A stretch of 41,112 bases of DNA, taken from NCBI GenBank assembly GCA_009692505.1, contig SHZC01000018.1, forward strand, positions 1-41,112, given 5' to 3'. Every line of letters begins with the position of its first letter. Positions within the stretch are counted from its first letter, which is position 1. Under the pieces are notes generated by a model that was given only the letters and a program-made list of their open reading frames with translations, was not told where the DNA came from and did not search any database. Source of the stretch: Myxococcales bacterium. GTDB taxonomy: Bacteria; Myxococcota_A; Bradymonadia; UBA7976; UBA1532. A program made the position numbers and the translations under genes. Shown here one piece after another: positions 9,401 through 16,026 of this stretch.

Positions 9401-9800
9401 CCCTCCGGAGCTCAACGAGGACGAGCAGCAGGTGTATCGCGCGATGTTGGACGACAAGGCGACGCCGCTGAACGAGAAGTCCATTGAGGCCATGCAGAAC
9501 GCCCTGAAGCTGGCCCACAAGAACCACGTCTACAACGAGTGGTCCCGCAAGTCGGCAACACTCCTCGTCAAGCTGTCGCCCACGGCGTTCCCGGTACTCG
9601 AAGACGCCGTGATCAACACCGAGTGGCCCGTGATCGCGACGTTTGCGACGACGTACATCAAGAGCCCAGACGGCAAGATCGAAGACATCGAGAAGGCGAC
9701 CGCACCGTCGGCGCCCGCGAGCGGAGCCCCGGCCGTCGTGGCCCCCGTGCCGCCTTCGACCCCCGCGTCGGCGGCCCCGGTGAAGGAGCAAACGAAGTGA
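6429..9800 (+). CDS. Large secreted TPR protein, GltD/AgmU-like
   Basis: 1,123 aa from the ATG at 6429 (ATGA overlap with the upstream stop). The signal peptide is residues 1-24 (cleavage after GFA). The mature protein is built almost wholly of TPR-like helical pairs, with repeated motifs such as YPKSKYVTDAYLAVAEYYF, YPYALYKLGYVHYN, FPNHDKAPIALFNAAAI and STEAHFVLGALYE. A Lys-rich insertion lies near residues 525-545. The tail (from about residue 1095) is Ala/Pro/Ser-rich. Large periplasmic TPR scaffolds of about this size occur as GltD (AgmU) in the Myxococcus gliding apparatus. The gene is overlapped by 4 bp by the next one (GTGA). An opposite-strand open frame of 936 codons is a composition shadow. 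Confidence 0.82.
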   Translation: MKRCLTRLFLCSLFFTAAAPIGFAQKKADAAPDALLTAEPAAKNVIRPEDQKGALGSPEDSEREKFREGTEAKLSEVRRRAIKEMREILRKDPLYKNKADLLFRIAEKEWDEAKYQYFLARKDYDKQFQAYSDGGLKKKPEEPVANYSKALDEYKELLKQFPNYSRIDEVMYYLGRGLISADNKKAGASYMLRLTKDYPKSKYVTDAYLAVAEYYFDQDLLFAAKTNYMKVLENKASSQYPYALYKLGYVHYNLKEYPNGIKAFHNVVDLQKGADKRKVYFTQQAYQALVLCYAELEDGWKDARDYYKKQGGRVLEIEYLEKIAGIYNKQDKTDDEINVFEYLIGADKQAKTLPGYAERITVAYKKLENVDAKTAEIEKTDGIINRFIADFDAKGTWAVTNKGDEEAMTRSYQYREEQLDWLISWYHTHAQQNEDNVSKADRFYKKAAENYERYLAWFPESKDLYEKEFFLAEIYYFQTKQWDKAAAHYASVVSRDAKGKYSVESAYAVILCMEEKMFDAGVAKRPETKPTKKKQDAKDKGKMEVGAEIEYVKKDPNDKFEPISLTPLHGTEEAFVKACETYVTQYPKDKEVPFVSFRAAEIYINKGHYSEGIKRLEVIMEHHTAHKYAGHAAATLFDSNYRLRRWDQMERWGRYMMEKKNYEVLSKKQLEEVIAISINEYATELSKKGENDKAAEQMLRFIKEFPNHDKAPIALFNAAAITERAERTENAIELYETLIKKYPKAPQSTEAHFVLGALYESQTDFEKAATYFEKMASFPDVPQMADALYNAGAIRAALEQNDKAIEILNTYTKKFPERPDTGDVILKIADLYEKQGNWKKALETYDAYIKKFQKTQADLTVKAALARGLAVQKQGGKSARRDSIVEFERTLAIFKRLPAEAQAKKEVGRQAARAKFEIAEYAYLDYEVVRVSFPDNVLKKTLVKKAELLTIVEKLDFEVLDFKAHDVNAGALYRLGEIYYLFAKSLFDLPIPPELNEDEQQVYRAMLDDKATPLNEKSIEAMQNALKLAHKNHVYNEWSRKSATLLVKLSPTAFPVLEDAVINTEWPVIATFATTYIKSPDGKIEDIEKATAPSAPASGAPAVVAPVPPSTPASAAPVKEQTK

Positions 9801-11065
9801 TCTCTCTGCGTATTGGCACTTTCGTCCCGGCGCTCGCCGCGGCTGCCCTCTTGGCCTGTGGAAGCTCACCATCCTCGAAGCCAACTGCGCCGCCCGCGCC
9901 CCCGAAGATCGAGAAGGTTGTCGGCATCCCAGACGCCGCGGTCCGGTCATTCAACGACGGGATCTCGGCGGTCGAGCAGACGCCTTCGAACTTCGCGGCT
10001 GCGGCCGTCGCGTTCGAAGCCGCGACGACCGCCTACCCCACCTATGATGCGGCCTGGCTGAATCTCGCGTTCGTCTTCGGCAAGCTTGGCCGGCACGCGG
10101 AGGCCGTGAAGGCCTACCGCAAGGTCGTCGATCGCGGGAACGTGCCCAAGGCCGTCCAGCTCGACTTCGGGCGGGCCTTGATGTCGGCGGGTGAGGTTGA
10201 AGCCGCCATCACCGAGTTTGAGTCGGTCTTGCGCGCTCAGCCGACGGATCTCGGCGCCCGAAACAATCTTGCCGCCGCCTATCAGCGGAAGGGCGACATG
10301 GTGACGGCCCTCCGGTACGTGAAGGAAGTGCTCTCGATTCAGCCGAAGAACGTGCCGGCGATCATCAATCTGGGCCTGATCTACCTGAAGCAGACCAAGC
10401 TGCCGCTTGCTGTCCTCATGTTTACCAAGGCGCAGGGCTATGAGCCCAAGAACGCGTTCGCCGCGAACAACCTCGGTCTGGCCTACTTCACACTCAACGA
10501 CGTACCCGGTGCGGTCGAGCAGTTCGAGAAGGCCATCGCGCTCGATCCGAGCATGGACGAGGCCCGGCTGAACGTCGCCTCGATCTACCTCGATTATCTC
10601 GACTACACGACCGCGCTCTTGCAGTTCAAGGCCGTGCGGGCGCGGTTCCCCAAGCACTATCAAGCCATGGTCGGCGAAGCGGACGCCTTGTACGGGACCG
10701 CTCAGTACGAGCAGGCGGCGAACCTCTACGTCGAGAGCCTCTCGATTCGCGCCGACAACCCTGAGGTGCTTTTTCGGACCGGCAAGATCTACGAAGAACA
10801 GGTCAATCAGCCCAAGAAGGCACTGTCGTACTACGTCCGCTATCGCGATCTCGTGAAGCCTGAGCCGAACGACGCGATCCACTCCACGATTCAGTTCCTG
10901 GAGCAGGCAGACACGCTGCAACCGCAGCCCAAGGAGCCTGAGAGCGCGCCTCCGGCCCCCGATTCGGCGCCGGCTCCTGCGAGCGCGGCTGTCCCCGAGT
11001 CAACGCCGGCTCCGGCGAGTGCGGCTGTCCCGGCGTCGGTCGAAGCCCCAGCGTCGGCAAAGTAG
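9797..11065 (+). CDS. TPR lipoprotein, GltE-like
   Basis: 422 aa from a GTG at 9797, overlapping the upstream stop by 4 bp; GGAG lies 8 nt before it. The signal peptide ends in a good lipobox, LLAC, with Cys21. At least eight TPR units follow (for example YPTYDAAWLNLAFVFGKLG, GARNNLAAAYQRKGDM, NAFAANNLGLAYFTLNDV). The last 45 residues are an Ala/Pro/Ser low-complexity tail of short duplicated units (SAPAPASAAVP-like), also visible as near-repeats in the DNA. The domain plan matches the TPR lipoprotein GltE of the Myxococcus gliding complex. Its likely place is anchored to a membrane and facing the periplasm. Confidence 0.82.
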   Translation: MISLRIGTFVPALAAAALLACGSSPSSKPTAPPAPPKIEKVVGIPDAAVRSFNDGISAVEQTPSNFAAAAVAFEAATTAYPTYDAAWLNLAFVFGKLGRHAEAVKAYRKVVDRGNVPKAVQLDFGRALMSAGEVEAAITEFESVLRAQPTDLGARNNLAAAYQRKGDMVTALRYVKEVLSIQPKNVPAIINLGLIYLKQTKLPLAVLMFTKAQGYEPKNAFAANNLGLAYFTLNDVPGAVEQFEKAIALDPSMDEARLNVASIYLDYLDYTTALLQFKAVRARFPKHYQAMVGEADALYGTAQYEQAANLYVESLSIRADNPEVLFRTGKIYEEQVNQPKKALSYYVRYRDLVKPEPNDAIHSTIQFLEQADTLQPQPKEPESAPPAPDSAPAPASAAVPESTPAPASAAVPASVEAPASAK

Positions 11066-11072
11066 AAATGCG

Positions 11073-11098
11073 GCCGAGGCATCGGACATCACCTCGGC
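11073..11098 (+). other. Hairpin after the TPR lipoprotein gene
   Basis: A 7-bp perfect inverted repeat (GCCGAGG / CCTCGGC) with a 12-nt loop begins 7 nt after the stop codon. No T run follows, so it is not a standard intrinsic terminator. It could be a 3' end processing or stability element separating the TPR operon from the small gene. Confidence 0.4.
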
Positions 11099-11128
11099 AG
11101 GTCTGCGTAGTTCGTTTGAATCATGTCG

Positions 11129-11157
11129 TTGAAATTGGCCGTTGCGGTCGGTATTGA
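11129..11157 (+). promoter_or_regulatory. Candidate promoter of the small secreted protein gene
   Basis: TTGAAA (11129-11134, 5 of 6 to consensus), a 17-bp spacer, then TATTGA (11152-11157, 3 of 6). The start point would fall about 12 nt before the ATG at 11176, right at the GGAGG site, which is short. Low confidence. Confidence 0.3.
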
Positions 11158-11175
11158 ACGCTTGGAGGTTCCCAA

Positions 11176-11427
11176 ATGCGTACAGCCTCAATCATCATCG
11201 CGCTCCTTCTGTCTGCGGGCAGTGCGGCTGCCCAAGACAAAGCCGCTGACCCGGTCAAGACGAAGTTTTACGACTTCAACGACATGCTCATCGAGGGGCA
11301 ATACAAGAAGCCGCAGGTGCTCTACACCGACGCTCGGCAGAAGGCGCGGTTCGAGCGGCTGTTGGCCTTGAAGAAGGACTTCTTGCCCAACCTCAAGTTT
11401 ACCGCTCGAGACGGCACGCTTCGCTGA
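11176..11427 (+). CDS. Small secreted protein of unknown function, 83 aa
   Basis: The ATG at 11176 has GGAGG 7 nt upstream. Residues 1-20 form a clean signal peptide (cleavage after AAA, before QDK). The mature protein of about 63 residues is charged and has no Cys; notable phrases are VKTKFYDFNDMLIEGQYKK and VLYTDARQKARFERLL. I do not recognise a named family. The context, between the TPR lipoprotein and the GltJ-like protein, suggests a small periplasmic accessory part of the same complex. A good ribosome-binding site, a signal peptide and codon use like the neighbours argue that it is real. Confidence 0.75.
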   Translation: MRTASIIIALLLSAGSAAAQDKAADPVKTKFYDFNDMLIEGQYKKPQVLYTDARQKARFERLLALKKDFLPNLKFTARDGTLR

Positions 11428-11501
11428 TGCGGATGTCGCCGGTGGCCTCTTCCCGATTCAAAGGGTGAGGGACCGGGACGTCGAAGCGACCGTGCAGCGT
11501 A

Positions 11502-11536
11502 TTGCCTGTCTGGTCGGCCGTCTCTACAATCGGCCG
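11502..11536 (+). promoter_or_regulatory. Promoter of the GltJ-like gene with flanking CGGCCG pair
   Basis: TTGCCT (11502-11507), a 17-bp spacer and TACAAT (11525-11530, 5 of 6) form the best sigma70-type promoter in the left half. The -10 box is bracketed by two copies of the palindrome CGGCCG (11515-11520 and 11531-11536), which together make a possible operator or hairpin. The predicted start is about 26 nt before the ATG at 11563. Confidence 0.55.
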
Positions 11537-11562
11537 CTGTTTCGCTTGGGAGAAGCCCGTCC

Positions 11563-13206
11563 ATGAGAATTGTTTGCGAGAGCTGCGGCGCGAAGTACCA
11601 GATCAGCGACGACAAGGTCCGCAACAAGGTCTTCAAGATCCGGTGTAAGAAGTGCCCCCATACCATCGTCGTTCGCCCCAAGAGCGAGGGCGAGGCCGGT
11701 GAAGAGGTGACGCGGGTCGTCTCGGCACCGATCGCTGAGGCCTTGGCTTCGGGGGAGTCAGGCGGAGGTGACGCCGTCTGGTATGTCGTCGTCAACCGCG
11801 AGCAGATGGGGCCCTTCGCGCCGTTTGAGGTCGAGCGGCGCTATCGGGCCGGTGAGATTGACGCCGACACCTTTACGTGGGCCGAGGGCATGGCCGATTG
11901 GATTCGGCTCGCCCAGGTGACTGAGTTCTCGCACCTGTTCCCAGTCGCGAGTGCCCCGCCGGGCAATGCGGCCCCGAAGGCGGCTCCGAAGGCGGCTCGG
12001 GGCGGTATGTTCCCGAGTGACGAGGGCGACGACGACGTCATGGTCTCAAGCCATGAGCCGCCGACTTCATCCGAGCAGCTCTTTAACGATGGTGACGACC
12101 GATCGGCGAACGCCCGGGTTGACTCGCAAAAGCTGCGCGGGCAGCGCAACGAGAACTCGGTCCTGTTCAGCCTCGACAGCCTGGCGATGAGCGCGGGCGC
12201 GCCCCGGGTCAGTAATACCGGGGGCACCGACGGTTCGGGGTTGATTGACATCTCCGGCTTGATGGGTGGGAACCGAAGTGGTGGCCTCGTGGCCGACGGG
12301 TTCGGTGGACCCATGGGGCTGTCTCCGTCGGCGCCCTCGGCCCTCGGGTCGCAGCCCTTGCCCTCCCTGGTCATGCGACGCAAGAGCCCAATCCCCATGA
12401 TCGCCGCCATTTCCGTCGGCGTCATCGTCCTCGTGGGCGGCGCGATCTTCGCCACCATAATGGTCATGAACAAGGATAAGAGGGACGGTTTCGCGGCCGC
12501 TCCGCCCGCGAGCCTGGCGCCGGCCACGATGGTCGTTGGCAGCCCGGCCCCGCAGGGCTCATCGGCGGCCGTCGCGCCGAGCTCGGCACCTGCGCCTGAC
12601 TCGGTCGCGGTCCTCGGCAGCCAAGCACCTGGGAGTGAGCCTCCAGTTCAGGGCGGGGCTGCCGCACAGGCCGCCGCGCCGAGGGTGGCGTCTCAGGTCA
12701 ATGGTCGGCCTCGGACGGCTGCAGGTGCCAAGACGGGGGGCGCCGAGGACGAGCCGCGGGAAGGCGCCGCTTCACCGCAAGCACCGGCTGCACCCCGAAC
12801 GGAAGCGCCTCGCCCGCCCAAGAAGAGTGGAGGTGATGAGGTCGACGACCTCCTCGGTTCGCTCGACGGCGGCGGCAAGAAGCCCTCGGGCGGTCGTGGG
12901 AGCCCCGAGCCTGCGGACTCCGGTGACCCTCTACTGCCCGAGCAGCTCTCCAAGCAGCAGATCGTGACCGTCATGAAGAAGGCGGCTGGCTCCGTGAGCG
13001 GGTGCAAGGATCGGCAGCCCGATTACACGGGCCTCGTGCCCATCAAGCTGAAGATTGACAAGAGTGGCAAGGTTAGCGACGCCAAGTCCACCGGGGCCGC
13101 CTCCGGGCAGCCGGTCGGAAACTGCGTTGAGTCAGTGGTCCGGACCTTGACCTTCCCGCAGTTCAGCGGGGATTCGATGTCGATCACGTTCCCGTTCTCG
13201 CTCTAG
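11563..13206 (+). CDS. Zinc-ribbon/GYF/TonB-like inner-membrane protein, AgmX/PglI family (GltJ/GltG-like)
   Basis: 547 aa. The N-terminus is an MJ0042-type zinc ribbon with Cys5, Cys8, Cys28 and Cys31. A GYF_2-like domain follows from about Trp73 to 122 (WYVVVNREQMGPF, then WAEGMADWIRL). After a disordered segment there is one membrane helix (about 277-302), then a long Pro/Ala-rich linker, and a C-terminal TonB-like domain (about 460-547) with SVSGCKDRQPDYTGLV and a terminal SITFPFSL. This order is that of GltJ (AgmX) of Myxococcus, whose cytoplasmic zinc-ribbon and GYF parts link the gliding complex to its regulators while the TonB-like end reaches into the periplasm. Whether it is closer to GltJ or GltG cannot be decided here, but the zinc ribbon plus GYF favours GltJ. 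GGGAG lies 10 nt before the ATG. It ends at a strong terminator. Confidence 0.85.
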   Translation: MRIVCESCGAKYQISDDKVRNKVFKIRCKKCPHTIVVRPKSEGEAGEEVTRVVSAPIAEALASGESGGGDAVWYVVVNREQMGPFAPFEVERRYRAGEIDADTFTWAEGMADWIRLAQVTEFSHLFPVASAPPGNAAPKAAPKAARGGMFPSDEGDDDVMVSSHEPPTSSEQLFNDGDDRSANARVDSQKLRGQRNENSVLFSLDSLAMSAGAPRVSNTGGTDGSGLIDISGLMGGNRSGGLVADGFGGPMGLSPSAPSALGSQPLPSLVMRRKSPIPMIAAISVGVIVLVGGAIFATIMVMNKDKRDGFAAAPPASLAPATMVVGSPAPQGSSAAVAPSSAPAPDSVAVLGSQAPGSEPPVQGGAAAQAAAPRVASQVNGRPRTAAGAKTGGAEDEPREGAASPQAPAAPRTEAPRPPKKSGGDEVDDLLGSLDGGGKKPSGGRGSPEPADSGDPLLPEQLSKQQIVTVMKKAAGSVSGCKDRQPDYTGLVPIKLKIDKSGKVSDAKSTGAASGQPVGNCVESVVRTLTFPQFSGDSMSITFPFSL

Positions 13207-13225
13207 CAGGCGACCGCTTCCCATC

Positions 13226-13249
13226 GCCGGCTTCGGCCGGCTTTTTTTT
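13226..13249 (+). terminator. Intrinsic terminator with UUCG loop
   Basis: A 6-bp stem GCCGGC / GCCGGC closes on a TTCG tetraloop and is followed by eight T, 20 nt after the stop of the GltJ-like gene. It ends the envelope cluster and separates it from rplC. Confidence 0.93.
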
Positions 13250-13382
13250 GCCAAATCTCGGCCAGGCGACTTGACCTTTCTCGGTCACTTCCGCAGATTG
13301 CGCCGCCACACCGTGCGACGCCCGATGGCGGGCCAATCGCTCTTGAGCGGGGTGAACATCAACCAACTGAAGGAGGTTGCGC

Positions 13383-14057
13383 GTGCCTGAAGGTATTCTG
13401 GGACGTAAGCTCGGCATGACAGCGATTTTCGGCGAAGAAGGCCGAATGATCGCCGTCACGGTGATTGACACCAAAGACAACAAGGTGCTCGGTAAGCGCA
13501 CGGATTCCCTGAATGGGTACACTGCGGTTATCATCGGCGTCGGCGAGAAGAAGGCCAAGCGGGCGAACAAGCCGACCTTGGGCTTCTACGAGAAGAACGG
13601 CCTCGTGGATGACAAATGCGGCGTCGCGCACATCAAGCGCGAGGTTCGCGAGTTCCGCATCGATGCCGAGACTCTCTCCAAGTACACGGTTGGCGAGCTC
13701 CTGGCCGGCGACAAGCTCTTCAAGGTCGGCGAAATCGTCGACGTGATCGGCGTGTCCAAGGGCAAGGGCTTCCAGGGCGTGGTCAAGAAGTACCACTTCA
13801 AGGGCTCGACCAATAGCCACGGTCAGCATGAGTACCACCGCCACGGTGGCTCCATCGGCGCCAACACCTACCCGGCCCACGTCTTCAAGGGCAAGAAGAT
13901 GCCTGGCCAGATGGGCAACGCGCGCCTTACGCTGCAGAACGTGAAGATCGTTCAGGTGATGGTCGAAGAGGGCATTCTGCTCATCAGGGGCGGGATCCCC
14001 GGTCCGACCGGCGGCTTCGTTCGCGTCCAGAAGGCCGTGAAGGCCAAGCCTCAGTAA
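13383..14057 (+). CDS. rplC: 50S ribosomal protein L3
   Basis: 224 aa, slightly longer than the usual 205-215. GTG start at 13383 with AGGAGG 6 nt upstream; the in-frame TTG at 13377 abuts the ribosome-binding site and cannot be used. Diagnostic L3 features are the N-terminal GILGRKLGMTAIF, the central DVIGVSKGKGFQGVVKKY, and MPGQMGNARLTLQN, including the Gln that PrmB methylates in E. coli. L3 binds 23S rRNA early in 50S assembly. It normally sits second in the S10 operon (rpsJ-rplC-rplD-rplW-rplB), but here a terminator lies upstream and dapF converges from downstream, so it stands alone. A weak TTGACC at 13271 may be part of its promoter. Confidence 0.97.
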   Translation: MPEGILGRKLGMTAIFGEEGRMIAVTVIDTKDNKVLGKRTDSLNGYTAVIIGVGEKKAKRANKPTLGFYEKNGLVDDKCGVAHIKREVREFRIDAETLSKYTVGELLAGDKLFKVGEIVDVIGVSKGKGFQGVVKKYHFKGSTNSHGQHEYHRHGGSIGANTYPAHVFKGKKMPGQMGNARLTLQNVKIVQVMVEEGILLIRGGIPGPTGGFVRVQKAVKAKPQ

Positions 14058-14848
14058 GGGTCCGGGAAGTCGGCTCTGAGCCGTCCTTCAAAGACGCAGA
14101 CCGCCGGTCCCGACATTCGGAGATCGTCGAGTGAGCCGTCGATGAGCAGCGCGCCGCCCGGAAGGTGGACCCATACGGGGACGCCGGACGGGAGGTCGCC
14201 TCGCAGCCACGCGGTCGCCACAGCTGCACCGGCCCCGGTCCCACAGGCGAGCGTGGGTCCACAGCCGCGCTCCCAGACGTGGAGCTTGACGGTGCCGTCC
14301 GGCGACAGCCGTGCGAAGCCCGCGTTCACTCCGCCGGGGAAGGCGTCGTGGGTCTGCAGCTTGGGTCCGAGGCGCAGCATGTCGTCCTGCGTTCGGGGCC
14401 CGGCGGCGACGAAGTGGGGGTTACCGAGCGCGACGTGGCGGCCCCGAACTTTTTCCGAGCCGAGGTCCAACTCCAGCTCACCGAAGTCGTGTACCGGTCC
14501 CAGACCGACCTCGACGCCCTGCGCGGTCACCGTCGTGCGGAGGAGCCCGGCGTCCGTCTCGATGAGCGCGACTACTGCGCCTTCGTGATCGGCGAGGTAG
14601 CGCGCGACGCAGCGCAGCCCATTCCCGCACATCTCGCTCGATGAGCCATCGGAGTTGGTGACCTTCATCCGGGCGACGGCCGGCGGGGAAGGGGAGAGCA
14701 ACTCCAGGACGCCGTCGGCACCGACGCCACGGCGGCGGTCACACACCGACGAGACCCAAGCGGCCCGCAGTGGTGGCGCATCGGGCTCAAGACGTCGGTC
14801 GACAATTATAAAGTCGTTGCCGAGCCCATGATATTTTGAGAAATCCAA
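14051..14848 (-). CDS. dapF: Diaminopimelate epimerase
   Basis: 265 aa. It converts LL- to meso-diaminopimelate for lysine and peptidoglycan synthesis. Both catalytic Cys motifs are intact: [11 protein letters not shown] (Cys74) and [10 protein letters not shown] (Cys202). The N-terminus [15 protein letters not shown] is the family hallmark. The start is a TTG at 14848, giving the normal two residues before FSK; no clear ribosome-binding site precedes it, so initiation may be weak. It is the only complete minus-strand gene in the window. Its last 7 bp overlap the end of rplC tail to tail, with no terminator between, and it is divergent from the sigma54 activator gene. Confidence 0.97.
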   Translation of the reverse strand: MDFSKYHGLGNDFIIVDRRLEPDAPPLRAAWVSSVCDRRRGVGADGVLELLSPSPPAVARMKVTNSDGSSSEMCGNGLRCVARYLADHEGAVVALIETDAGLLRTTVTAQGVEVGLGPVHDFGELELDLGSEKVRGRHVALGNPHFVAAGPRTQDDMLRLGPKLQTHDAFPGGVNAGFARLSPDGTVKLHVWERGCGPTLACGTGAGAAVATAWLRGDLPSGVPVWVHLPGGALLIDGSLDDLRMSGPAVCVFEGRLRADFPDPY

Positions 14849-14937
14849 GGCACCAGCGTAGAGCGACGGCGCGCTGGCCGTCCAGTGTCCGATTCCCTCC
14901 GGCCCGTGGCGCGTCGCTTTCGTTGGCTGACAAAAGA

Positions 14938-14966
14938 TTGACGGAGTTTGAAGTCGGTCGTACTCT
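14938..14966 (+). promoter_or_regulatory. Candidate promoter of the sigma54 activator gene
   Basis: TTGACG (14938-14943), a 17-bp spacer and TACTCT (14961-14966, 3 of 6). The predicted start near 14973 leaves a leader of about 28 nt before the GTG at 15001, which supports that start. This promoter, if real, makes the activator itself sigma70-dependent. Confidence 0.35.
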
Positions 14967-15000
14967 TGACTACATCACGCGCTCGCCGTGGGGGACCTTC

Positions 15001-15987
15001 GTGAGTGAATTATCGCATCCGATGGTGGGGGAAGATCCCGCCATGCAGAAAATCATGCGCCAGCTTGAGAAGGTGTCCAAGACCGACAGCACCGTCTTGA
15101 TCCTGGGCGAGAGCGGGACCGGCAAGGAGGTGGTCGCTCGCGCGATTCACCAGATGAGCCCTCGCTTCAAGAAGTCGATGATCCCGGTCAACTGCGGGGC
15201 TATCCCGGCGAACCTCCTCGAGAGTGAGCTCTTCGGGCACACGAAGGGCGCGTTCACCGGCGCGATCAACGCCCGCCAGGGACGCTTCGAGCTCGCCAAC
15301 TACGGGACCATCTTCCTCGACGAGATCGGCGAGATGAGCCCGATTCTACAGGTGAAGCTCCTCCGCGTTATCCAGGAGCGCAGCTTCGAAGCTGTGGGTG
15401 GGACCAAGCCCATCGACGTCGACGTCAGAATCGTGGCGGCGACCAATAAGGATCTCGAAAAAGAGGTCGCTGAAGGCCGCTTCCGTGAAGATCTCTTCTA
15501 CCGGTTGAACGTGATTCCGATCAATCTGCCGCCTCTTCGCGAGCGACAGAGTGATATTCCGAGGTTGCTGGAGCACTTCAATCAGAAGCTCGCCAAGACC
15601 AAGCACAGGAGCGTTGCCGGCTTCACGGAGGCCGCTCTTCAGCGGCTCTTTAGCTACGCTTGGCCCGGAAATGTTCGGGAGTTGGAGAACCTCGTCGAGC
15701 GGCTGTCTGTATTTTACGCGGACGAGACCGTCGACATCACGGACTTGCCTCCTAAACTTGTGGAGGGGCGAGCCGTAACAAAGAGCGAGTTTGTCTTTGA
15801 CTTGCCCGACGACGGTATGGACCTGCGCGAGATGTTGACGGTGCTTGAGGATCGGTTGATTCGACAGGCGCTGGAACGAACGGAGTGGAACAAGAACCGG
15901 GCCTCCGCGCTCCTTCAAATGAACCGTACGACGCTCGTCGAGAAGCTGAAGAAGCGGGGCTGGCTTACGCCGGACGAGAACGACTGA
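15001..15987 (+). CDS. Sigma54-dependent transcriptional activator without receiver domain (FleQ/FlrA-like)
   Basis: 328 aa if started at the GTG at 15001, which has GGGGGA about 6 nt upstream; an in-frame TTG at 14938 would add 21 residues. It is an AAA+ bacterial enhancer-binding protein: Walker A GESGTGKE (36-43), an intact GAFTGA loop (83-88) that contacts sigma54, Walker [10 protein letters not shown], an arginine-finger region ([11 protein letters not shown]), and [17 protein letters not shown]. The C-terminal Fis-type HTH reads [20 protein letters not shown], close to the FleQ/FlrA type. There is no phosphoacceptor or other sensor domain, so regulation must be by synthesis, partner proteins or nucleotides. 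Three sigma54 promoters in the downstream flagellar cluster are its obvious targets. Confidence 0.9.
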   Translation: MSELSHPMVGEDPAMQKIMRQLEKVSKTDSTVLILGESGTGKEVVARAIHQMSPRFKKSMIPVNCGAIPANLLESELFGHTKGAFTGAINARQGRFELANYGTIFLDEIGEMSPILQVKLLRVIQERSFEAVGGTKPIDVDVRIVAATNKDLEKEVAEGRFREDLFYRLNVIPINLPPLRERQSDIPRLLEHFNQKLAKTKHRSVAGFTEAALQRLFSYAWPGNVRELENLVERLSVFYADETVDITDLPPKLVEGRAVTKSEFVFDLPDDGMDLREMLTVLEDRLIRQALERTEWNKNRASALLQMNRTTLVEKLKKRGWLTPDEND

Positions 15988-16026
15988 GTCCTGCGGGTCG
16001 CGGGGCTCAACTTGCTGGGAGACCGA

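Noticed and set aside
7140-9950. 936-codon open frame on the minus strand opposite the 1,123-aa TPR gene
   Set aside because: Its translation is Leu/Arg/Val/Asp-rich without domains, it has no ribosome-binding site, and it mirrors codon-position GC bias of the real gene.
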